A DNA stretch of 51,712 bases, taken from Myxococcales bacterium (GTDB lineage: Bacteria; Myxococcota_A; Polyangia; Polyangiales; Houyiibacteriaceae). Below the pieces are notes generated by a model. It was not told the DNA's origin. It worked only from the letters and a program-made list of their open reading frames with translations, and made no database searches. The stretch is taken from assembly GCA_029862185.1 (NCBI GenBank), contig JAOTXX010000024.1:1-51712 (forward strand), read 5' to 3'. Below, in pieces: positions 1 through 6,709 of the stretch; position 1 is the stretch's first letter; every line of letters begins with the position of its first letter. The translations under genes were made by a program, and so were the position numbers.

Positions 1-661
1 CGATGTTCGCAGACAAGCGAAGGTTCTTCCGATGGGGCGGCGCGATGACCTCGACCGGGTTTTTCATCCTTAGACGGTCGGCGATGTCCTTTCGCACGCG
101 CGGTGTGGCGGTTGCGGTCAGGGCGAGCACCACGGGATTGCCAAGCGGCTTTCGAAGCGCGCCGAGACGCAGGTAAGACGGGCGAAAATCATGCCCCCAC
201 TCGGAAATGCAATGCGCTTCGTCGACACACAGCATCGCCGGCTTGACCTCGGCGAGCGTCGACCCCGCGAGCGACTCGAGGGTCTCGGGCGTGGTCAAGA
301 CGATCAGCGCGCCTCCCTTGCCGAGGCGGGCCAATACTTGGCGTCGAGTGGTCGCGCGAAGCGTGCTATCGATGCGCACGACCGGCGCGCCGCGCTCACG
401 AAGCTTTCGCTCCTGGTCACGCATCAGAGAAATCAGCGGCGAGACGACGATGGTTGGCCGCTCGAACAAGAGTGCCGTCGACTGGTAGATCAGGGATTTC
501 CCGTAACCGGTGGGCAGCACGACTAGCGTGTCACGCCCGGACAGCAGCGCCTCGATCGCGCGCGCTTGCTCTGGGTGGAGCTTCTGAATGCCAAAGCGTT
601 CCTTGGCGAGCCCCCGTGCGGCGGTCAGGTTTGTGGAAGCCGCTCTGCGTCCCCTAGCCAC
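1..661 (-). CDS. recQ: RecQ-family ATP-dependent DNA helicase, N-terminal part (cut by window edge)
   Basis: ATP-dependent 3'-5' DNA helicase used in recombination and repair. The minus-strand reading frame is open from the window edge to a GTG at 661, about 220 codons. In order it shows a Q-motif-like stretch ([10 protein letters not shown]), Walker A motif PTGYGKS, motif Ia region [12 protein letters not shown], the DExH box [17 protein letters not shown], which is the RecQ-specific motif II plus aromatic-rich loop, and motif [12 protein letters not shown]. The helicase C domain, RQC and any HRDC domain lie outside the window. An in-frame TGA lies further upstream, so GTG at 661 or a nearby alternative start is required; no strong ribosome site is visible. 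The neighbour alaA-like gene is divergent. Family assignment is firm; whether it is the housekeeping RecQ or a paralogue is not decidable here. Confidence 0.9.
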   Translation of the reverse strand, partial: MARGRRAASTNLTAARGLAKERFGIQKLHPEQARAIEALLSGRDTLVVLPTGYGKSLIYQSTALLFERPTIVVSPLISLMRDQERKLRERGAPVVRIDSTLRATTRRQVLARLGKGGALIVLTTPETLESLAGSTLAEVKPAMLCVDEAHCISEWGHDFRPSYLRLGALRKPLGNPVVLALTATATPRVRKDIADRLRMKNPVEVIAPPHRKNLRLSANI

Positions 662-1043
662 GGGGGGCAGTCTACGCGTGGCCGCGGGCAAAGGCGATTT
701 CTGCTCGGTGGGTGGCTCGCGGGGTGGAACGATTGCCGTTGCCAACGATCAGAGCTCACGCGATGAAGCGCGACGCTGGATGGAAGCGCACTACGGCAAT
801 ACGGTCGTAACGAAGGACGTCCACGAGGTGCACCTCAGCTAGGAGTGTTCTCCGCAGTAGCGTCCCGAAGGAACGTTTTCGCGGTAGGCCTCGCAAGTCG
901 TTGAAATCAAGCCGATTGCCGGCGGAGTGTGTTCCTCAGAGAGAATGGCGGGGCTCCCAAACCGGGAGAGTGCGCCGCTAAAATGGGTGCTCGACAATGG
1001 CGGGGGCGTCTACCATGAGTCTGAATTGGACTGGCTCGAATCG
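662..1043. other. Divergent intergenic region between recQ and the aminotransferase
   Basis: About 380 bases separating two divergent genes, so both promoters should lie here. I see no recognisable RNA gene, palindromic operator or clear -35/-10 pair. Short open frames on the plus strand have no ribosome site or family resemblance. Confidence 0.5.
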
Positions 1044-2252
1044 ATGAATACTGAAATTTATAGCAGCGACAACCTCCACGATGTTCGCTATGAGATCCGC
1101 GGGAAGCTGGCGCAGCGTGCGCACGAGATGGAACGCCGGGGCTACGAGATCATCTCGCTGAACATTGGGAACCCGGGTCTATTTGGATTCCGCACGCCCG
1201 AAACGATGCGGATGGCCATGATCGAGAACCTCCCGGAGAGCGAGGCCTACTGCCACCAGAAGGGCATCTTCCCGGCGCGCGAAGCGGTGGTGCTGCAGCA
1301 GCAGGAACGCGGCGTCATGAACGTGACCGCCGAGCATGTGTTCATCGGCAACGGGGTCAGCGAGCTGATTGACCTTACGCTGCGCGCGCTGCTCAACGAC
1401 GGCGACGAAGTGCTGATACCGAGCCCCGACTATCCTCTTTGGACGGCGTCGGTCACGCTGAACGGCGGCACGGCCGTGCATTACCCGTGCACGCCGGAGA
1501 AACGGTTTCAGCCGGACCTCGATGCCCTGGCCGGCCTGATCAACGATCGAACACGTGCGATAGTGATCATCAACCCCAATAACCCCACGGGCGCCGTCTA
1601 CAGTCGGGAAGTGCTCGAGGCGATGGTCGCGCTTGCCGAACGGCACAAGCTCGTCGTATTCAGCGATGAGATCTACGACGGAATGGTGTACGACGACGCC
1701 GAGTTCGTCCCGGTGGCGCCACTGGTCAAGGAGACCCTCTGCGGTACGTTCAGCGGCTTGTCCAAGATCTACCGGGCCTGCGGCTTCCGCGTGGGTTGGG
1801 TGGTGTTCAACGGCACCAACGAGCTCGCCAAGGATTACCTGCAGGGTTTGGATTTGTTGGCGTCGCTGCGTTTGTGCAGCAATGTGCCAGGGCAGTGGGG
1901 CGTGCAGACGGCGCTGGGCGGCTATCAGAGCTTGAAGGAGCTGGTTCGGCCGGGCGGGCGCTTGTACGAGTCTCGCCAAGCGGTGATCCAAGGCGTCGAA
2001 GCAAGTGAGTACCTGCACATGCTTCCGCCCGGCGGTGCGATGTATGCATTTGTCGGCGCCGACACGGACAAGCTGCCTGACTTCGACGACCAGGAATTCG
2101 CAATGGAGCTTCTGGAAACGCAGCACGTGCTGCTGACGCCGGGCTCCAGCTTCAATATCGACTACCGGAACTACTTCCGCGTGACGGTCTTGCCGGAAGC
2201 GAAGGTGATCGAGGATGTATTTCGGCGGATGGAGAAGGTGCTAGGGGGCTAG
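1044..2252 (+). CDS. alaA: AlaA-like PLP-dependent aminotransferase (glutamate-pyruvate type)
   Basis: Class I/II fold type I aminotransferase, expected to exchange the amino group between alanine and 2-oxoglutarate in the cytoplasm. Over its length (402 aa) it matches what I know of E. coli AlaA: LNIGNPGLFGF near the N-terminus, IGNGVSELI, PSPDYPLWTA, VIINPNNPTGAVYS, FSDEIYDGMVYDDA, and the PLP-lysine motif SGLSKIYRACGFRVGW, ending with an FRVTVLP segment as in the family. The frame is open further upstream to 927, but homology begins near the ATG at 1044, which I chose; no convincing Shine-Dalgarno precedes it. The gene appears monocistronic. Substrate specificity beyond the alanine-aminotransferase subgroup is inferred from motif similarity. 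Confidence 0.85.
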   Translation: MNTEIYSSDNLHDVRYEIRGKLAQRAHEMERRGYEIISLNIGNPGLFGFRTPETMRMAMIENLPESEAYCHQKGIFPAREAVVLQQQERGVMNVTAEHVFIGNGVSELIDLTLRALLNDGDEVLIPSPDYPLWTASVTLNGGTAVHYPCTPEKRFQPDLDALAGLINDRTRAIVIINPNNPTGAVYSREVLEAMVALAERHKLVVFSDEIYDGMVYDDAEFVPVAPLVKETLCGTFSGLSKIYRACGFRVGWVVFNGTNELAKDYLQGLDLLASLRLCSNVPGQWGVQTALGGYQSLKELVRPGGRLYESRQAVIQGVEASEYLHMLPPGGAMYAFVGADTDKLPDFDDQEFAMELLETQHVLLTPGSSFNIDYRNYFRVTVLPEAKVIEDVFRRMEKVLGG

Positions 2253-2502
2253 TGCTCCGCCAGATTGTTGGCGGTAGACGTAGATCGTGCGAACACGATC
2301 GATGATAACGAGTCCCGTTGTCCGACCGAGACGTCACCCGCTCATGACGCAATGGATGTTACGAGGCGGAAAAACGCAAGGTTGTCACCAGCTGTACGAA
2401 CCCGCAGGCGAAACCGGCGGATGGCCACATCTCGATTGGAATTGACTGGCAGAAAGCCTTCTCATCGTGCACGGTAGTCCTTTCTTGGAAAGGATGACGA
2501 AA

Positions 2503-4215
2503 ATGTCAGTAAAACTGCTTGCCCTTGGATCTCTTTTCTTGTTTGCGCTGTCGCTGCTGACGCCGGCGACGCCAGCTCAGGCTTGTGGCGGGCTTTTCTG
2601 TTCCGCTACGGCGCCGGTGAATCAGGCCGCTGAACGGATCATCTTTTCGAAGAACGCGGATGGCACGGTCACCGCCGTCGTTCAGATCCAATACGAAGGG
2701 CCGTCCGAAGAGTTCGCCTGGGTCTTGCCGGTTCCCGGGGTCCCAGACATCGAAGTGTCGTCGGATCTCGCGTTCACCCGACTCCAGCTTGCGAGTAACC
2801 CACAGTACAATCTGACGACCCGTGTCGAAGGAGAGTGCCTGGACGATGGCACTAGATTCGCCCCGCCTGGCGATGTCATCCTTAATGGGGACTCCGGCAG
2901 CGGCGGTGCGGGTGGCAGCGGTGGCGGCGGCATCAATGTCCTGGCGCAGGGGAACGTCGGTCCGTACGACTATGTGGTCATCCAGCCCCAAGGCATCTTC
3001 GACCGCGTCGGCGACGTGGCGGTCGAGTGGCTTACGGACGAGGGCTACGACGTGGTTCCACCGGGCGGCGATCCCGAGGATATCTCTGACCTGCTCGGCT
3101 CATACCTCGAAGACGGGATGAACCTGATCGCGTTTCGGCTGACCAAGGGCAATGACGAAGGCACGATCCGGCCGATTCGAATGACCTACGTTTCGGATCA
3201 GCCCATGATTCCCATTCGTCCAACCGCCGTAGCGGCGAACGATGACATGGGCGTGATGGTCTGGGTGCTGGGTGAAAGCCGCGCCGTGCCGGTCAACTAC
3301 CGCGCACTCGAGCTCAACGAGGCGCTGATCGATTGGCTCACTGGCGGCAGCAACTACAACCAGGTCGTGGTGGCCGCTGGAAATGAGGCCGGTGGTCAAG
3401 GGTTCGTGACCGAGCGTGCGGGACCAGCCGATGCCTACGAGAACGTGGTCGTGGCGGACTTCGAACGCGACCAGTGGGAGCAGCTCCAGCTCAACCTCCC
3501 CGCGCTCTCCTCCGAAGATGTCCTGGACCAGAGCGCTCGGTTCGCGCAGTGGGATGGGTATCTCGGCGTGCTCGAGGACTTCTTGCCTGCCGATGAGCTC
3601 GAACAGTTTGTCCAGTGTCCCCGCTGCGGCAATCCGCTGACGCCATTCAACACCGAGGCGTTCATGGAGGCGCTTTCGACGGAGGTCGTGACGCCGATGC
3701 TGGAAACGAGCGAGCTCCTGGCGTCGAGGCCCTACGTGACGCGCTTCTACACGACATTGTCTGCCCCGGAAATGGACCTCGACCCCTTGTTTGATTTCAA
3801 CCCGGACCTCGAAGACATCGACAACGTGCATGGCGCCGAGCGCGTCATCGAATGCGACCCGTTGATCACGTTCAGCGAAGCACCGTCGCGCGTGGAGCTC
3901 GAGGACGGAAGGGTCGTTCGACTGCCGCCGGGCGCGAGAACTTGGCCCTGGAACCCCGATGGAGATGGCGCCCCTCCGGCCAATGCAATTGTCTCGCAGC
4001 TGTCGACCAGTGGCCCCGGAACGGTCGTGACCGACAACAGCGCAGCGATCGACCAAGCGCTCGGGCAGCACAACGCGACTGTGCCAAGCCTCGACAGCAT
4101 GGGTCTGACCACCGCCGGGGGCTGCTCGGTCACCTCGAATCCGACGGGCTTGCTGACCTGGCTAGGCCTGGCGCTACTTCTCTTGCGTCGAAGGACAGGG
4201 ACACTCTCCGGCTAG
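2503..4215 (+). CDS. DUF2330 domain surface protein with MYXO-CTERM-like tail
   Basis: Secreted or surface-anchored protein of unknown function, 570 aa. A signal peptide (about residues 1-28, ending TPAQA) is followed directly by CGGLFCS and then the DUF2330 core (sequence around IQYEGPSEEFAWVLPVPGVP), which is typical of this family. A Gly/Ser-rich insert lies near residue 145. The C-terminus has a GGCS motif, a hydrophobic helix and an Arg cluster, the layout of MYXO-CTERM sorting tails that are processed and anchored in Myxococcota. ATG 2503 is preferred over ATG 2494 because AAGGA sits 8 bases upstream of it, whereas it abuts 2494. Oddity: the last five residues and the stop codon are encoded by the left end of the inverted-repeat element starting at 4198, so the native tail was probably trimmed or replaced there. 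Confidence 0.85.
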   Translation: MSVKLLALGSLFLFALSLLTPATPAQACGGLFCSATAPVNQAAERIIFSKNADGTVTAVVQIQYEGPSEEFAWVLPVPGVPDIEVSSDLAFTRLQLASNPQYNLTTRVEGECLDDGTRFAPPGDVILNGDSGSGGAGGSGGGGINVLAQGNVGPYDYVVIQPQGIFDRVGDVAVEWLTDEGYDVVPPGGDPEDISDLLGSYLEDGMNLIAFRLTKGNDEGTIRPIRMTYVSDQPMIPIRPTAVAANDDMGVMVWVLGESRAVPVNYRALELNEALIDWLTGGSNYNQVVVAAGNEAGGQGFVTERAGPADAYENVVVADFERDQWEQLQLNLPALSSEDVLDQSARFAQWDGYLGVLEDFLPADELEQFVQCPRCGNPLTPFNTEAFMEALSTEVVTPMLETSELLASRPYVTRFYTTLSAPEMDLDPLFDFNPDLEDIDNVHGAERVIECDPLITFSEAPSRVELEDGRVVRLPPGARTWPWNPDGDGAPPANAIVSQLSTSGPGTVVTDNSAAIDQALGQHNATVPSLDSMGLTTAGGCSVTSNPTGLLTWLGLALLLLRRRTGTLSG

Positions 4216-4339
4216 ACAAGCACCGGATTTCACACCGGTTCTCAGGCAAGGATCGCAGCGACTCGAGTGATGGGGTGCTGCGATCTGTGCCGGAGGAAGC
4301 ACGTAAATTCGAGCGGTTACGAGGGGGGAGAGTGTCCCC
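4198..4339. repeat. Inverted-repeat element, copy 1 (MITE/REP-like)
   Basis: 142-bp element bounded by GGGACACTCTCC on the left and GGAGAGTGTCCCC on the right, which are mutual reverse complements. It contains an internal stem around GATCGCAGC...GCTGCGATC (about 4252-4297) with two mismatches further out. It is clearly homologous to the element at 4852-4994. It overlaps the 3' end of the DUF2330 gene and the 3' end of the VOC gene, so both stop codons lie inside it. It may act as a bidirectional terminator. I see no transposase in the window. Confidence 0.8.
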
Positions 4340-4835
4340 GATCGAAGAGTTGTTTTGCGAGGGTGCGGCGTGTGAGGTGGATCGCTCGGTTGACGCCGTT
4401 GAGCAGCGGTACGAACCGCGCAAGATGGGCGGGCAGGTGGAGCTCGACGAGCTCGATGACGACGCCGTCGGGTGCGGTCACGTAGGCGTAGCGGATCGAG
4501 CCGGAGCGTCGCGGCTCAGCGTGGACGTGCACACCGGCTTCACGTAGGCGCGCCAGCACGCCATCGAGGTCGGTAGTTTGAACACCGAAGTGCGCCACGC
4601 CGAACCCGGAGCGAAGTGCCCCTTCGCCTGCTTCGGGCGGGTCCATCGGCGTCATGCCTGGCGGGAACTCGCTGATGACCAAAATCTGCCCGCCGAGAAG
4701 CACACCGTGGTTGCGGCCGCCTTCACCCGAAGGGATGGACCCCAAGTGCTCCGCGCCGAGGCAGGACTCATAGAATCGGATCGTTGCTGAAGGGTCGGCA
4801 GCGTGGATGTGAATGTGGTCGACGAACGTGATCAC
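4317..4835 (-). CDS. VOC superfamily (glyoxalase/bleomycin-resistance fold) protein
   Basis: Small cytoplasmic metal-dependent enzyme or binding protein of the vicinal-oxygen-chelate fold, 172 aa from a GTG at 4835. It shows the paired beta-alpha-beta-beta-beta modules: DHIHIHAAD with FYESCLGAEHLG in the first, and GVAHFGVQTTDLDGVLARLREAGV with YVTAPDGVVIELVEL in the second. The likely metal ligands are the His of DHIHIH, the His of VAHFGV and the Glu of VIELVEL. The substrate is unknown. The open frame extends upstream into the repeat at 4852-4994, but homology starts at the GTG. The C-terminal tail after the fold runs into repeat copy 1 and ends there. The gene is therefore boxed in by the two repeat copies. 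Confidence 0.75.
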   Translation of the reverse strand: MITFVDHIHIHAADPSATIRFYESCLGAEHLGSIPSGEGGRNHGVLLGGQILVISEFPPGMTPMDPPEAGEGALRSGFGVAHFGVQTTDLDGVLARLREAGVHVHAEPRRSGSIRYAYVTAPDGVVIELVELHLPAHLARFVPLLNGVNRAIHLTRRTLAKQLFDRGHSPPS

Positions 4836-4851
4836 TAGGACAGATATCGTG

Positions 4852-4994
4852 GGGGACACTCTCCGGGTAGACAAGCGCGGGATTTCACACCGGTTCTCAG
4901 GCAAAGATCGCAGCGAGTCGGGGGATGGGGCGCTGCGATCTTTGCCGTAGGAAGCGTGCGATTTCGGCAGGATAGGAGGGGGGAGAGTGTCCCC
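4852..4994. repeat. Inverted-repeat element, copy 2 (MITE/REP-like)
   Basis: 143-bp element with perfect 13-bp terminal inverted repeats GGGGACACTCTCC (4852-4864) and GGAGAGTGTCCCC (4982-4994). A perfect internal 16-bp stem is formed by GGCAAAGATCGCAGCG and its complement. It ends three bases before the stop codon of the methyltransferase gene at 4998 and lies 17 bases upstream of the VOC GTG start. It is the better preserved of the two copies. Confidence 0.85.
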
Positions 4995-4997
4995 GTG

Positions 4998-5612
4998 TCA
5001 ATGACGGAGAAGGACCACTCGGTACATCCCGCCGAGAATGCTCGGCTCGTCGTGCACGATTTCGCACGGAAGCCCTGAGAGGATGTCGCCGAGACGCCGG
5101 TTGAGGTCGGTGCCGAGGCGCGTCGAGACGACGTTCGAGAGCCTTCGTCCCCAGGTGGGCTCGGTGCCGTCGGGCAGGAACTTGTCGAAGACGACGATGC
5201 GGCCACCGGGTCGCAGCACGCGGATCGCCTCGGACATGCAGAGGGCGGGGTCGGGAACGACGCTCAAGATCAGATTCAGTACGACCGCGTCAAACGCCCC
5301 ATCGTTGAATGGGAGCGCTTGCGCATCGCCGGCCCGGAGCTCGATGTCACATCCCGCAATCGGAAGCTTTTCTTCTGCGCGCGCAAGCATAGCGTCGCTC
5401 AAGTCCAGCCCGACGCCCTTCACACCTGTCGGAAGGTAGACTAGATCCGCGCCGGTCCCAACACCGACGAGACACACTCGTTCGCCGGCCCGGAGACCAA
5501 GCCACTCCATGGCGCTACGGCGCCCTTGGCGGAAGAGCCGCTCGAGAACCGCATCGTAGACCGGGGCCCAGAGCCGGTACACGAACCGATTCCACCGATT
5601 GTTCATTTGCAT
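4998..5612 (-). CDS. Class I SAM-dependent methyltransferase (UbiE/PmtA-like)
   Basis: Cytoplasmic SAM-dependent methyltransferase, 204 aa. The N-terminal WNRFVYRLWAPVYDAVLERLF segment followed by motif I VCLVGVGTGADLVYLP, VGLDLSDAMLARAEEK (motif II acidic residue), GDAQALPFNDGAFDAVVLNLILSVVPD (motifs post-II/III) and VLRPGGRIVVFD is typical of small methyltransferases acting on phospholipids or quinones. I chose ATG 5612 (MQMNNRW) because family similarity starts there; the frame is open to 5639. Divergent from another methyltransferase at 5851. The true acceptor cannot be read from the sequence. Confidence 0.8.
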   Translation of the reverse strand: MQMNNRWNRFVYRLWAPVYDAVLERLFRQGRRSAMEWLGLRAGERVCLVGVGTGADLVYLPTGVKGVGLDLSDAMLARAEEKLPIAGCDIELRAGDAQALPFNDGAFDAVVLNLILSVVPDPALCMSEAIRVLRPGGRIVVFDKFLPDGTEPTWGRRLSNVVSTRLGTDLNRRLGDILSGLPCEIVHDEPSILGGMYRVVLLRH

Positions 5613-5850
5613 GGTTGTGACCGCCGTTGGGCCAAACACAAACCTGCGTTCTCAGTGCTTAGGTCGTCAAGGTGTCGCTGCGGGCAGGCAGAACACAGGC
5701 CCAACGTGCGGTTCGGCCCGCCCATCACGCCGGCTCGCCAGCGGAGGAGCTCACGACTGGATCTTTCCGTGGACGGCTCCGCCAGGTGCGAGATACGGAT
5801 GCGGGTGTTGCTTGCGCCGGGCCACACGACGGTGCGACGCTGAGCCGGGC

Positions 5851-6534
5851 ATGGATGTCGCAAAGCCACGCGGCCAACCCGACCGAGTCCTCTCGCACGA
5901 GGAGGCAAGGGCCTTCTACGACCGCTTCGGGCCAAAGCAGGACCTGCAACGAATCTACGAGGACCCCGCGATCGAGGTGCTCCTCCAATACGCGGGCTTC
6001 GAAACCGCCTGCGCGGTCGTCGAGCTCGGCTGCGGGACGGGCCGGCTAGCGGCGCGCCTCCTTGAAGAGCTTCTTCCGGAAGACTCCAAGTACGTCGGGC
6101 TAGACATCAGCGGAACGATGATCGACCTGGCCCAGGGCAGGGTCGCGCCGTGGGCAGATCGCGCGCGCGTCCAGCGAACGGAGGGCTCGCCTACTCTGCC
6201 GCTGAGCGACGGCGCCTTCGACCGGTTCCTTTCTACGTACGTGCTCGACCTCCTCAGCGAGGAAGACATCCGTGCGGCTTTGCGCGAGGCGAGACGAGTG
6301 CTCGCCCCAGGCGGGCGCCTTTGCCTGGCGAGCTTGACCTTCGGTCAGACGCTTCCATCGAAGCTCGCCTGCCGCGCTTGGACCGCGATTCACTCGCTCA
6401 GCCCGCGGCTCGTCGGTGGATGCCGGCCTCTCCACCTCGAGGTCTTCATCGGCAGTGACTGGCAGATCCTTCACCGCGAGGTCATCTGCACGCTCGGAAT
6501 CTGCACCGAAGTGCTGGTCGCGCGGCGACGATGA
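5851..6534 (+). CDS. Class I SAM-dependent methyltransferase
   Basis: Second, unrelated-looking SAM methyltransferase, 227 aa. Motif I is VVELGCGTGRLAARLLE, followed by YVGLDISGTMIDLAQ, LPLSDGAFDRFLSTYVLDLLSEEDI and the post-motif ARRVLAPGGRLCLASLTFG. The N-terminal YDRFGPKQDLQRIYEDPAI is like the ubiE/Methyltransf_11 group. The frame is open upstream to 5599, but those residues are Arg/Gly-rich and uninformative, so ATG 5851 is preferred; the ribosome site there is weak. A strong hairpin at 6642-6675 follows about 110 bases downstream and probably ends the transcript. Substrate unknown. Confidence 0.8.
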   Translation: MDVAKPRGQPDRVLSHEEARAFYDRFGPKQDLQRIYEDPAIEVLLQYAGFETACAVVELGCGTGRLAARLLEELLPEDSKYVGLDISGTMIDLAQGRVAPWADRARVQRTEGSPTLPLSDGAFDRFLSTYVLDLLSEEDIRAALREARRVLAPGGRLCLASLTFGQTLPSKLACRAWTAIHSLSPRLVGGCRPLHLEVFIGSDWQILHREVICTLGICTEVLVARRR

Positions 6535-6641
6535 GAACGGTTGGTCAACGGCCCTCTGTGCGCGAGTGGCAGGGGGATTGGGCTTTGTGGTCGACCGGGG
6601 TCGGGTTGTTGCGGGTCCGTTGTAATCGCACCAAAAATTGC

Positions 6642-6675
6642 GAAAGAGGGGCCCGCGATTTGGGGCCCCTCTTTC
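6642..6675. terminator. Strong bidirectional hairpin terminator
   Basis: Perfect 13-bp stem GAAAGAGGGGCCC / GGGCCCCTCTTTC with an 8-base loop, lying between the convergent ends of the methyltransferase (stop at 6534) and the C1 peptidase gene (stop at 6710). The A-rich and T-rich stem ends give a U-tract in either direction. Confidence 0.85.
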
Positions 6676-6709
6676 TACCGGTGTCAGCCAGATGCTGACG
6701 CGATCCTGA

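Noticed and set aside
1015-1047. Ten-codon leader peptide overlapping the aminotransferase start (ATGA)
   Set aside because: No ribosome site and no run of regulatory codons such as Ala or Val; the overlap can arise by chance.
1179-4071. Long minus-strand open frames opposite the aminotransferase and DUF2330 genes
   Set aside because: Shadow frames in high-GC DNA; translations rich in Arg/His/Val with no domain, while the plus-strand proteins match known families along their whole length.
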